In this document: positions 44,425 to 54,495 of the stretch, piece by piece | Numbering within the stretch: the stretch's first letter is position 1 | How the letters are laid out: every line of letters starts with the position of its first letter | Assembly: GCA_002286855.1 (NCBI GenBank) | Contig: NRSV01000008.1 | Coordinates: 496,001 to 560,000 of the forward strand | Source of the DNA: Bipolaris cookei | Lineage: Eukaryota > Ascomycota > Dothideomycetes > Pleosporales > Pleosporaceae | Length of the DNA stretch: 64,000 nt | Direction of reading: 5' to 3' | Notes under the pieces: model-generated | What the model saw: only the letters and a program-made list of their open reading frames with translations | The model's database searches: none | Told to the model about the DNA's origin: nothing | Program-made: the position numbers and the translations under genes

Positions 44425-45071
44425 ACTGTTACAGCGCCTCAATTGATGCGCTCACGGTGCTGCATCTGGCTTCGGCGCATACGAACTGAACACGATTTTC
44501 ATTGTTTCTGTGGGGTTTGTTTTCGCGCGGAGTTTTGGCATGTCCGATCGGTACAATTTGATTGAGACTGCGTTATTGCATAGCATGGGACACTGGACTT
44601 GGAAGTCTGTAAAACTTGGATGCTAGATTGTAGACGCATCACGGCGTTATGTAACAAGGCCTATACTTGCCAATGAATTTCAAGCACTTTAGAATCTCAT
44701 ATGTAAGCTCGCAAATAGTTCACAGTAGCTTGTCTTTCAGGCCTCCACCATTCCTGCTTCTTCCTTTTTCCTACCTTGGCGGTGACGTCCTTTTTGCCCT
44801 TTACGCATGTTAGGTCTCGTGACTTAGCTCGCTTCCAGCATACCAGCGGGAAAAGCAATCTCAGTGGATGTTGGGCTCGACTGCATATGCACGTATTGGA
44901 ACATTGCTCGACCACCCTTATATGCCGTGTTCCGCGAATCGGATATCAGTCTCATCTCGAGTCCGATCGTGCACTCCTGCCTCACCACACCTCCTTTCAC
45001 ATCCTTCACACCACATTCTTTAGCGCAGAAGAGACGCCGTGCCAGCACATTTCTACATCCCGTACGCGGAT
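44425..45071. other. Convergent intergenic region YPI1 / DAD2
   Basis: Lies between two 3' ends. No gene is recognised; the overlapping open frames 44776-45126 are antisense to the DAD2 3' exon. Confidence 0.45.
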
Positions 45072-45624
45072 TCACTCTTCTGCATTTGCTGCGTTGGCTT
45101 GCTCAATTACCGTAGGCGCGTGCTGAGTGGGAATGCGAACAAGTGTCTGTGGCAGAGGTGGTCCATCTTCCGATTTCTTTTCTACTTCCTCTTCATCCTT
45201 TGGCTTTGGCAGTTTTGCTGTCAATGATCAGACCAAGATAAAATCACACATACGACGTGATAACTTACTCGACGCCATGTTGATAGCTCTCAATACGTTG
45301 TGCCAATTTGACAGTACTGCTGCAACCGCTGCGCCTCAATGTCAGCCTGACTTCTCCATGCCGTTTTTCCTTGTCCGCATGTGTAAATCCGCTCAAGGGC
45401 AGTTTGAACATACCTTCTGTACCATCAGACAATGTCGAGAGCTTGTCAGCTAGCATCTGCATTTGGTCCGCGAGTCCTCCACTAAGAGCTTGCAGGTCTT
45501 TTAGGTTGGCAAGTTCGGCTTTCTTTTCCGCGATGCGGGCGAGTAAGATCGGTGATTGTTGCTGTGAGCCGCCCAAGGACTGATTGCGCAGGTGCGAAGG
45601 GAGAGAGCGCCCAAAATTCGACAT
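45072..45624 (-). CDS. DAD2: DASH/Dam1 complex subunit DAD2
   Basis: A subunit of the DASH ring that couples kinetochores to spindle microtubules. Exons 45624-45414, 45328-45269 and 45217-45072 give 138 residues; the introns are 85 and 51 bp. The conserved coiled core reads SQQQSPILLARIAEKKAELA then NLKDLQALSGGLADQMQMLA and DKLSTLSDGTEAVAAVLSNW followed by HNVLRAINMAS, the last blocks restored by splicing. The tail is acidic and Pro-containing (KDEEEVEKKSEDG). Length fits fungal Dad2, slightly longer than yeast. Start ATG at 45624. Exon 2 is only 60 bp. It is divergent from SGO1, with 426 bp between starts. Confidence 0.93.
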
Positions 45625-46050
45625 TTTATCAGTGAATCGAGTCCAATTCTTTGTTCAATGGTGTTTTGACGATGTTGTCGTTGGGAAAAGTGTGCAGATG
45701 TTGTTACGATGTGGGGTTCCTGCTGTGTAGATATACGAGCTTCTCTTCTTCGATTGCAGATTACGGCGAATATTCTACCAGATTATGTCTAGAATCTTTC
45801 ACAACTCTCACTGTCGTCGACGATGCGTTGCTTGTATGTAGAGGCGCCGTTGCCCCTCTAGTCATGTGATCATGTTTTCGTCTTACCCATTTCGGTTTAG
45901 CCCTGGTTGCTGTGGGCCCGCCGCTCGAGTTGTCAACAAACAGTATGACGAACCGGCAGCCACGACTCACGACGTACAGCATCCCGCCCACGACGACCAC
46001 GCGATTGTCTCCTAATAGTATAATTACCATCAAAATATCTATCTGCGCAA
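45625..46050. promoter_or_regulatory. Shared divergent promoter DAD2 / SGO1
   Basis: A 426 bp region between two chromosome-segregation genes. I looked for the MCB core ACGCGT and found only partial matches (CACGCGA near 46000). No open frame of note. Co-regulation is inferred from the arrangement only. Confidence 0.4.
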
Positions 46051-48352
46051 ATGGCGCGACTCAACGAACCGCCGATAGCAAATCAGCCATCGGCGGAGAC
46101 CATCGAAGCCGTGAAACGACGCTTTCTCAGACAGAACCGCGAACTGGCAAAGACAAACTCGACCCAATCCATACGCATACGCAGCCTCGAGAATGATTGC
46201 TCGCGACTCCTCGCTGAAAACCTGGCACTGCGCGAACAGGTGCTCAGCCTTCATAATACCGTTGAGTCGCGTCCAGCTTTCGACCACATCGATGCTGTCA
46301 AGCTGCAGCTTGAATCGAAGCTGCAAGAACTTGGAGGCTTGGTAGCAAGTCTAACGCAGACCAAGAACGGACGCGAAAAAGATGCAAGCAGACGAAAAAG
46401 CCAGCTGCTAGCAAAGAGGAGAAGCGGAGAGGAAAGACAGTGGAGGAGTGGGCTGGGACTACAAGAAGTCGAAAATGCAATGCTGCCTACAATCATGGAG
46501 GACAAATTTTATCCTCGGAGGACTATGGGGTATGTGGATGTTACGTATCTACACGTTAAGTTTTACTAACATGTGCAGTGCGGACGAGCTTCAGCAAGTG
46601 CTGGAAGACCCTGATAGCCAATCGCCAGATATTGGCCCACCTCCCATATCGCGGTTCGAGAACGAAGATCCCATCGGGTTTGACCCCAGCCCATTTGTAG
46701 AAGAGCCGCAAGAAGAGACAGCCGAGGATGGCGAGCCGTCACTTTCGGTCAATCTCGAGACGCGTAAGAGGCGACGAGAGAGTGGGCCAAAGCTCAGCAT
46801 ACGCCGTGTATCCGTATTTGAGTCTCCAGAAGAAACTGAAGAGGCACCTGCGAAGCCTCTACGTACGGGAGCTAAGCGCAAGTTCAGTGTTCAGGAAGAC
46901 GAGGATACAAATCAAGCCAAGGGCGATGCCTTTAGGTTTTCTCGTCGGAACGCTGCAGAAACTGAAACATCCAACGAAGAACCGAGATTGCCCGCCCTGG
47001 ATCGCCTTCCAGTCCTTTCAGCCAGTAAGCATAGTGCTATCCTTTTTATGAGCAAAGCTAATGTCATAGAACCTGTCAACACCGATCCAGTCGTATCGCC
47101 GAAAAAACAACGCTCTTCGGCCCAAGAAAAACCAGGAAAGTTGGAGAAGTCAACCGCAAAAGCTCGTAGCTGCCCTCGACTGAACATTACCCGGAATACC
47201 ACGCCAGACCTCCCTTCTATACCCATGCCAGAGCCCGTCCCTACCGCTGATATCATTCTGGACTCCCTACCCCCTAAGACCCCAGCTGCAGATGCCATCA
47301 TTTCTCCACCGTCAACCGAGCCATCGACTCAAAGACCTGAAAACAAAGATACACCACCACCGGGTGATCTATCCTCAGCAGATCAAACTGGGCAAGCTGG
47401 GCGACCGGGGCGACGAGCACGCCCCCAAGTTAGCTACAAAGAGCCCAGCCTCAACGTAAAGATGCGACGCCCAGATGCAAAGCTTGTTGATGCAGTAGTT
47501 GATCGGCGGACAAGTGTCGAATCTCACAACCCACCTTCGACGGCTACCAAGCGTGAAGCCAACGGGGAGATTGCTTGGAAGCCTGTGTCCGTGGTATCCA
47601 CAAGAGCAGCCGAGGAAGAGGCTGAGGTAGGAAGTCCGTTAAGACAAAAACTGGATAGAAGAGATCAGGATTCGAAAACATCAGCTGAGCCAGAAGAACA
47701 ATCAGCTACCTCGAAGGCGATATCCGCACTCATCAACGAAACAAGCACTGCTAAAAGGAAGATGGCTTCTACAGCTTCAAGATCTGTTACAGAGTCAACT
47801 GCAGCAAAGACCCAAGATGCTCCTGTTTCGGTAGACACGATTGCGATAAAAGTAGAGCCACAGCAGAAAGACAGTCTGGCCGTTTTCGACTTTACGGACT
47901 CTCCACCTGCTGAAGCTGCAACTAGCCAGCGCACACGCGTCAACGAAGCCGCCAAAGCAGCCCGAAATGCGCGTCGTCATTCCGCTATGCCCGCACCAGG
48001 AGCTTCATCTGCGTCTGAGGAGCGAAGAGCAGAGAGGGAAAAGACGGAGGGCGCACTTCCTTCGCTCCATAAGCGTACTGGAAGCGGGACTACAAAAAGT
48101 AGCAGTAGTTCAAGCTTGGCAAGGAGTTTCAGTACTAACGGTGTGGCCAGGAGTACATCGAGTGCTCGAACGATAGATATCAAGGACAAGAAGCTCGCTG
48201 TTGCAGGTGGACTCCCCGATAGCGCCAACATTAATGGCCCCAAGGTAAGGGGTGACGATGCCGGCGAATCAAAAGTGCGGGACAGGGAAAGGGAGACGAG
48301 CGCACTACGGGCTGAGAGAGCTGCCAGCAGAAGAAAGAGTATGATGCTTTAA
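46051..48352 (+). CDS. SGO1: Shugoshin (SGO1)
   Basis: Protects centromeric cohesin by recruiting PP2A-B56 and helps sense tension. Exons 46051-46529, 46579-47024 and 47070-48352 give 735 residues; the introns are 49 and 45 bp. The N-terminal coiled coil (about 18-90) includes VKRRFLRQNRELAKTNSTQS, the shugoshin signature. A second conserved block is ERQWRSGLGLQEVENAMLP. The C-terminal basic motif, which binds phosphorylated histone H2A, is seen as RRARPQVSYKEPSLNVKMRR (about residue 455). The long middle is disordered. The 45-bp second intron (GTAAGC...GCTAAT...TAG) is a multiple of three without stops, so retention would add 15 residues. The start ATG begins MARLNEPP, directly before the coiled coil. 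Confidence 0.92.
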
Positions 48353-48657
48353 TGACCAAAAGAAGTCAGCATGTAATGCGGGCATCAATGTGTTATTTGG
48401 TTAACAGAATGGCGTTGGTACGGTGGGATCTTAGACTTGGATGATGGCGTTTTTTCCTTGCGCATATGATACCTAGACCCCCCTTTCTGTATGTCGGGAT
48501 GTTGGTCGCTCGTTCTTGCAGCAGCGTGTATATCATTCTTTGTTGTCTTGAAAAGCTACGAAAGTCTCTGTTGGTGGGATCTTTGTCATGAATACATTGC
48601 GTTATGGGGTATCTCTGTTTGTCATGATGAAATGTACAGAATTTCTTGATTTTTCTT
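48353..48657. other. Convergent intergenic region SGO1 / membrane protein
   Basis: A 305 bp region between two 3' ends; T-rich toward 48540-48660. Nothing else is seen. Confidence 0.4.
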
Positions 48658-49455
48658 TCACTTGGCTTTGGATTGTCCAGCAGCTTTGTTGTTCATCTCC
48701 TCCAACGCATCCATATCAATGATCCTCAACTCTGTTCTGGCCCACAATACCACGAAGCAAATGAGGCCGGGCAAGAAACCTCCGCCCACCATGAACCCCT
48801 CGCTCCAGTCTCGCCCTATCCAGACTTCAGACAGAGCCAAGACTCCACACACAGCCCGATTCACCGTGACGATATTCTCCGCAATCGCATCCGCCGTGCT
48901 CTCAGAGAGATACGGCACAGGCCTCCTCACGCTCTTTTCCGTCGTCTTCTCCCAGCTAGGCGTCTTGTTGTATATCCCGATCCTGGGTGTACTCTTTCCC
49001 GCCGCATGCTTCGTTTTGCGCGCAGAAGCGCCCTCGTCGATCGCCGGCCCCTTCGTAGGCGGTAGCGGGAGGAAGTACAGTGTGTATGCTGATGCGAGAA
49101 AACTTGCTATTGCGGCGAGGCTGGGGAGGAATGTGGAGAGGGAGAATAGGCGGGGTATGTAGAGGAGGATGGGGAGGAGGGGCAGGAAGAGCAGGAAGAG
49201 CGTGTATGTGTGTGTTGTCGATGTATCGTGTGCGCTTAGGGTTTGGAGAAGGGCTGCGCGGTCTGTTATTTTGGCCGAGTTAGTACATGAGTTTTTTTTG
49301 GGGGGGGGGGAGTTGGGATGGGTGGATGGGGAAGGAGTGCCTTGTTCGTCCATTCCTGCTTCTACGGCATCCTCGTCGTCGGATTCGGATGGGTACTTGA
49401 ATGTTCTGCGGAGACGTTGCGTCGCGGCGGTTTCGACACCTCGAAGCTTTTCCAT
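48658..49455 (-). CDS. Conserved multi-span membrane protein of unknown function
   Basis: As an open frame it is 265 residues. I suspect an intron at 49263-49340, giving 239 residues and the join GMDEQ-DRAALLQTL. The N-terminus LRRTFKYPSESDDEDAVEAG is acidic and cytoplasmic-looking. Hydrophobic segments follow: LFLLFLPLLPILLYIPRLF, LPSLAAIASFLASAYTLYFL, VNRAVCGVLALSEVWI and MVGGGFLPGLICFVVLWA. The conserved-looking centre is RIGIYNKTPSWEK and ENIVTVNRAVCG. The suspected intron holds a C11A8 homopolymer, a perfect TACTAAC branch site and an AACAG acceptor. The only fitting donor is a GC (AAG|GCACTC), so it would be a rare GC-AG intron. No named family is recognised. Confidence 0.7.
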   Translation of the reverse strand: MEKLRGVETAATQRLRRTFKYPSESDDEDAVEAGMDEQGTPSPSTHPNSPPPKKNSCTNSAKITDRAALLQTLSAHDTSTTHTYTLFLLFLPLLPILLYIPRLFSLSTFLPSLAAIASFLASAYTLYFLPLPPTKGPAIDEGASARKTKHAAGKSTPRIGIYNKTPSWEKTTEKSVRRPVPYLSESTADAIAENIVTVNRAVCGVLALSEVWIGRDWSEGFMVGGGFLPGLICFVVLWARTELRIIDMDALEEMNNKAAGQSKAK

Positions 49456-49498
49456 CTTTTATCGTGCCATGTACATTGTTATGGAGCGGGGTTTGGGG

Positions 49499-49570
49499 TG
49501 GAAGAAGAGAAGAGGAAGAAGAAGAGAAGAGGAAGAAGAAGAAGAAGAAGAAGAAGAAGAAGAAGAAAAA
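49499..49570 (+). repeat. (GAA)n purine tract
   Basis: An imperfect then perfect GAA/AAG run of about 70 bp. On the minus strand it is a CTT-rich leader or promoter tract of the membrane-protein gene. Confidence 0.85.
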
Positions 49571-50800
49571 GAAACAAGCGCGATTTAAATATGTGACAGG
49601 TTGGAATGTGATTGTGGAGTGCGAAGCGGAATGTGAAATGTGGCAGTTATGCGCAAGGCACCAGTTCTTTGGTTGTTTGGCCTCAGACGAAGCGAATGAC
49701 GTTTGTGTAGGGGTGGGAACTGTGGGTTCCAGACCCTACAATTAGCGCCAGGCGGCTATTGAGAATCGCAGTAGGATTAGCGGTGCCTTTTTCTTCTTTG
49801 CGGGGCTCAGAAGGTTATTCTATGGGATTGTTGATCTTGCGTTCCCGATCGAATTATGTGATAGGTTGTTGGCTAGTAGGGCCCTTTCGTCCGAAGCTAG
49901 CTCTTACAGACGCAATGCTCCAACTACCATGATACCCACCATACCCGCGCGCATCTTTAGTACAAGGCAAGGCACTCATTGTTGTCGAGTTGCGATGAGA
50001 AACACTGATTTGCAGCATCCATCTCTTGTACACACGGTTCAAATTTCGCTCGCCTCTATTGCATCTTTTTCTCTCTTCTACTGCCGTGTGGTATGAGAAG
50101 GAATTTGAGTTTAATCACAACTTAGTACAAATGTCTTTCCTACTCTTAAGCACACTGCAAAATGTTTTAATGCAGCACATTTCGTAGTACCCAGAGGCGC
50201 TGGAAACAGCAGACGAGCAACGTATCATTGTACAAGCCGATGACTTCTTATAATTGTCACACACACGGACCATTCTCATCCTTGTTTTGGTCCGACCACA
50301 TACCATAAACTGAATTACTCCTTCCAGCGAACACCGACCCATGTCACTCAAATCGACTCACTCTCTACGATAGGGTTTTTCTGTTGACAATAGACACTTA
50401 ATTCTATTTTCGTACTATCACTTCAGCTAACAGCCTCCACTTGTACGCCCTGATAATACACACAATCACTCCCTACCACACCCCTCCCCCCCTTCACACT
50501 CCCAATTCATCCAACACCCACCTACTCAAAATAACCACCCCGCCGAATCCTCCCCTCGCCTTGTTTCTTCTTTGCTTTAAAAAAATAAGATATGCCCACA
50601 TCGGGCTCTGCCGTCGGGGCGTTTTCTGACATGATCCCGATATCATCGCCGGCAAGTTCTCTATACATCAATACTGCCAGTTCCAGCATTGTGAAACTCG
50701 GAATTGGACCGAATGAGGACGAATACCGCATCTATAAGGTATTAGTATCGTATGATTCGGGAGTACGCCCTAATGACGGTGTATGTAGAAGGGCCGTGGA

Positions 50801-50822
50801 AAGAGAGAGAGAGAGAGAGAGG
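50801..50822 (+). repeat. (AG)n microsatellite
   Basis: About eleven AG units in non-coding DNA. Confidence 0.85.
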
Positions 50823-51565
50823 TAAAGGGAAAGTTCCGTTGAAGTTAGAGACGATGATACCGATACGAATGTGTGAATATTTTTTGGTCACTCGATGTAC
50901 TGTTTAGCTCGATAAGGAACCGAGTGACTATACCAATCGGGACATTCATTCAAAAGCTTTACACCCAAAGCTTTACTTGAAGATCCAATTGCTTGAATAG
51001 TCCAGCGGCTAGAAGACCAGGCAACCCCTGATCAAAAAGGAAAAAAAACTCGACTTGGCGTTTCGTTGTCTTTCGGTGTCCGATTGCTGAATCTTGAATC
51101 CTGAATCCCAAATTCTGCCGGACCATGAACATCTCACTCGTTAAAGGACACGGAAAGCCTGTGCTATGATATCGGTCAAGATTGTTTTGCATCTACTATT
51201 TCAGGAGTGTCACTGTATCGGACAGGAGATAAGGACCACACAACAGACACTACATTAGTCAATTGAACGTAAAGTCGACATGTTACGTACGAGCACGTCA
51301 GAAAGACTTGCACATAATTCTTCCGATAGTTTTGGAAAAAAAATCAATTAAAGTAATAATAATGTCGTGATCTCATATGCCCGAGCACTTCGCGCCAGAT
51401 CCGTTTGAAACCTTGCCCCTCCCAAAAAAGGCATCCTCCGTATTTTCACCCGTGAAGAACACAAAGCGTGTCATGCACACACATACACATACTCAGTTGT
51501 TTTGAATGCGTAGTATCAAATAACAAAAAAGAAGCAATTTTATGTGCATATCAAACCGGTCCGCC

Positions 51566-52258
51566 TTAAGCCCTAGTGGAACCGCGTCTAGGACCCATAA
51601 TGTCGTCTACAAGGTCATTCCAAATTTGCTTTGCCATACCCTCGCCTTCCTGGCGGGTAGCCGAGAATTTGCTGGCGACACTGTTGGCGATGCTCTGGTA
51701 GCCAAACGAATTGTTGTCAGTGGTGTTGGACATGGCCGAGGGAGAGTGGATATGTGTGCCGTCACTACCAACAGCATAGATGGTGGGCTGCATAGGCACC
51801 TACACGTATCTCAAGTCAGTTATATGTTCGTGGTTTCAGAAACGGATTAAACGTACCACACCCTCGCTCTCGGCAGAGTGACCCTGGACTTCAGCCCATG
51901 GCAAGATGGGGACCCTGATACCCAGAGGCGCGCTCCTCGTTTCCGGGTCAAAGCCGGGAATGTAGGTAAAGTCCAGGGTGCTGCTGTCGCCAACTGCCTT
52001 CCTACTCCTGGAAGTGTTGAAGCGACGGACGTTGTTGCCCGTCTCGGTGACTTCAGGCACAGCCGCGGAGTGCTCGCCAGAGAGACGAATTGGACCGCGA
52101 GGGCGATTTGAGCCGTATGGCTTGTCGGTTGTGAGGAGGGAGGAAGATGATGTCGGGCCAGTCATGGACAATTGTCGGACTGTAAGGCGGGGTCCGAGAA
52201 GGCGGGGACCCGCAGCAAGAGCGCTGAGGGCGCGAATGCTAGGTTTTGATGCGGCCAT
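51566..52258 (-). CDS. Putative mitochondrial conserved hypothetical protein
   Basis: Function unknown. Exons 52258-51857 and 51799-51566 (57 bp intron) give 211 residues. The N-terminus MAASKPSIRALSALAAGPRL with further Arg and no acidic residue looks like a mitochondrial targeting peptide. Conserved-looking blocks are RRFNTSRSRKAVGDSSTLDF and TYIPGFDPE, then RVPILPW. After the splice come PTIYAVGSDGTHIHSPSAMS and a helical C-terminus MAKQIWNDLVDDIMGPRR. There is no membrane helix. The start is the ATG at 52258; the longer open frame upstream (to 52441) lacks homology-like character. I recall similar proteins as unnamed fungal mitochondrial proteins, but cannot verify. Confidence 0.7.
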
Positions 52259-53690
52259 TGTGATGTGATGTGATGTGGTTTGGTGCGATATGGTAGTGGA
52301 AGAGGGGAAGGGAAAGAGTAGGAAGCGCAGCGCAATTGGGAGCGAAGCAGCAGATATAGTGATTGGTAAAGCGGAAAGAAGACGGTTTGGTCGTAGCCCA
52401 GGGACTAGATTGGGAAGAGATAAGGTTGGGGGAGATGGCAAACGTCAGCACGTTCCGGAGTTTCTCGGAATATGCAAGTGCTATCAGGCTATCCGGCAGC
52501 AAGGTACAGGCAGGCGTTGACAGGTAGGATGACAACTGAGAGGGATGGTCGCGATGGGCGAGGGGAAGCTGGCCCTTTAACCCGCTCAGCCTCGCCCAAA
52601 TCGCCTCACATTGTCGGATTTCCTTGGCCCAGAGGTTCTGGATTGCTCCGCACAAGGGCGGTCAGTGTGCTGTCGGGCGACTCAGTACAGCCCCTCAGTC
52701 TATTCACTTCATAACGAGTGGATTGTTCGGGGATGCAACGACGGACTCCGAGGCGCGTCTTGTATGGGCTGCATGTCGAGCGGAGCTGGGCGGTACGGGC
52801 TAGAGCCGAAGCGGCATAAGGGCACTCCCGAGCCAATGGGCGCGCCCCACTATCGTATGCGCAGCACGTCTCCCCGCACTTTTTTTGGGCTGCAGCGAAC
52901 GCGTGCTTCTCACGAACCATCTCAGGTCACCGACACGTCATCTGAGTCTCGCATCAACAATGAGGGGTGGGTGAACGCTTCAAAACGCCCAAGACGCGGA
53001 CCTGCGTTTGCAATGCCGTCTGTCTTGTCGCCTCATCACGGTGCTCCTAAAATGTCGGTGTAGGGCCTTGTTGGACGCACAGTCAACAGGGGGGATCGCC
53101 ATAGGCCTAGCGATGTCGGCTCCTTCCCGCAACCATGCACAGTGTACGACTTGTGCCTCTACGATCGGCTCTCCACCCAGTCGACATAAGCCTTCTGCGG
53201 CACTTTGGGGCGCGAATGAGGCGTGCCTTTGCACCCTCACCAGCCTATGGTAGCACCCCACCAAGACGTTCGACAGCGGTTATTCTTTCGGCGCTTCTCC
53301 TAGCCTAATCATGACGGCAGCATGATGGTATCTTGCATGGTTGCGTGTCGTCTTTCTGTAGGTGTGCTTGCGTGTTGGTGTTGTTGGGGCCATGGGATCC
53401 AAGGGTTCAACTCCGGCGGCACCACGTTGGACAAGCCGTCTGCACAGGCTGTTCCTGTCGACCAACATTTTCTGGATTCTTGGTAGGTCGCAAGGTCTGC
53501 CCAAACAAGTAAAGTGAGGCTGGTTGCCATGAGTAGCACTTCCCACTGCCCTGACTAACATACGGATGCCCCACCACAAGCGCCTGCCCATCGTCAACCC
53601 CCACAAGCTGCATCTATTTGTCCTGAAAATTCACCAAGTTCAATAATGCTACTACCTCAAAATTTGCCATCAAATCAGACGAAGAGCATC
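52259..53690. other. Intergenic, 1.4 kb, no gene recognised
   Basis: Lies between the hypothetical gene start and the tRNA. Open frames reach 150 codons (52611-53063) without domains. The tRNA upstream flank contains no obvious TATA box. Confidence 0.4.
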
Positions 53691-53723
53691 GGCCTGATGG
53701 TCTAGTGGTATGATTGTCGCTTC

Positions 53724-53780
53724 GTAAGTTTGCCCCGCCGCCACCAACATCCAACCAACATCATCCTAACAAACCTCTAG
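53724..53780 (+). other. Spliceosomal-type insertion inside the tRNA anticodon
   Basis: 57 nt with GTAAGT at the 5' end, CCTAAC (53765-53770) as branch site and CTCTAG at the 3' end, the same signals and length as protein-gene introns in this window. It sits between anticodon positions 34 and 35. Exact removal restores CGG and G37. That it is spliced by the spliceosome is inference. Confidence 0.55.
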
Positions 53781-53783
53781 GGG

Positions 53784-53813
53784 TTTCTCTACCTGGATAC
53801 AGTGTATCTGTTA
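53784..53813 (+). other. Candidate canonical tRNA intron (30 nt)
   Basis: Once 53724-53780 is removed, this segment lies exactly between tRNA positions 37 and 38, the standard site cut by the tRNA splicing endonuclease. It can form a small hairpin GATAC-AGT-GTATC. Confidence 0.5.
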
Positions 53814-53849
53814 TGTGACAGGCCCCGGGTTCGAATCCCGGTCAGGCCC

Positions 53850-54495
53850 TTTGCATCCTTTTTGCCTTTTTTTGACGATGCTTCTGCTATGTCTTCGCAT
53901 ATACGGTTGGCATCTTCTTTTTTATGGCTTCAGGTGGTGGAGGAATGGCACTGCCTTTCGTTTTGTTCGGCTTGCGGAGCACTGTTGATATCACAAACGA
54001 ATACTTTTTTGTTGGAGTCACATCGAGAAGAAGCAACATGACGAGTAAAGAAAAAAGTTACAATTTTTTGCAATTTTTTTCCACGCCTCATCCACATCAA
54101 AGCAAGACACGAGTAACTTCTTTTATGTGCTCATTGTCTTTGACTGTTGTGGCTAAGATGTCAAATTTACTACGAGTAAAGTGCAAACGCCCAACGATAC
54201 ATTTCGTGTAAGGTATCCGCAATCATCTAGATGAAAGTAAAAATAGCATCCGCCACATCGCCTTAGGTAAAACTCCCGCATGTTGTTCAATCCCAAGCCC
54301 AAGGGGGTATAAGTGAACCCTGCTTTCGCGCCATGAAGCAATGAAAGTGGTATATAAGCGCAGCACATACAAGGAAGCGACAGAACGGCCTATAACGCAG
54401 CAAAAAAAAATCAAGTCATAAACGCGTGAGAAATCTTGTCAAAATGTCCACCCTGAAAGGAGGATAGTGTAACAAGTCGTACAGTTGAAAAAGAT
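53850..54495. other. Intergenic between tRNA and crzA 3' end
   Basis: Besides the terminator, AT-rich non-coding DNA. No gene is recognised. Confidence 0.4.
53859..53873 (+). terminator. Pol III poly-T terminator of the tRNA
   Basis: T5 (53859-53863) and T7 (53867-53873) begin 10 bases after the tRNA 3' end. Confidence 0.75.

Larger units (their letters stand above)
49456..51565. other. Intergenic, 2.1 kb, no gene recognised
   Basis: Contains a GAA-rich run at 49499-49570, just upstream of the minus-strand membrane protein start, and an (AG)n run at 50801-50822. Open frames reach 139 codons (partly the GAA repeat) and carry no domain. Confidence 0.45.
53691..53849 (+). tRNA. tRNA-Pro-like gene, anticodon CGG if compound intron is removed
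   Basis: The acceptor stem GGCCTGA (53691-53697) pairs fully with TCAGGCC (53842-53848). The D-arm region GGTCTAGTGGTATGAT is typical of eukaryotic tRNA-Pro and contains the A box; the T arm CCGGG-TTCGAAT-CCCGG contains a perfect B box GGTTCGAATCC (53828-53838). The anticodon stem is GTCGC (53716-53720) with GTGAC (53815-53819), including one G-T pair. The loop is interrupted by 53724-53813. Removing 53724-53780 and then 53784-53813 gives loop TTCGGGT, anticodon CGG (Pro). Reading one 87-nt intron instead gives TTCGTAT, anticodon CGT. Poly-T terminators follow at 53859-53863 and 53867-53873. No run of four T lies inside, so Pol III can pass. Confidence 0.85.

Noticed and set aside
49499..49588. 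Glu-rich coding frame over the GAA repeat
   Set aside because: Frame produced by a microsatellite; no other coding character.
53727..53813. Single 87-nt tRNA intron with anticodon CGT (Thr)
   Set aside because: Possible, and kept as an alternative, but the body is proline-type and removal of the 57-nt segment restores a textbook proline loop TTCGGGT.
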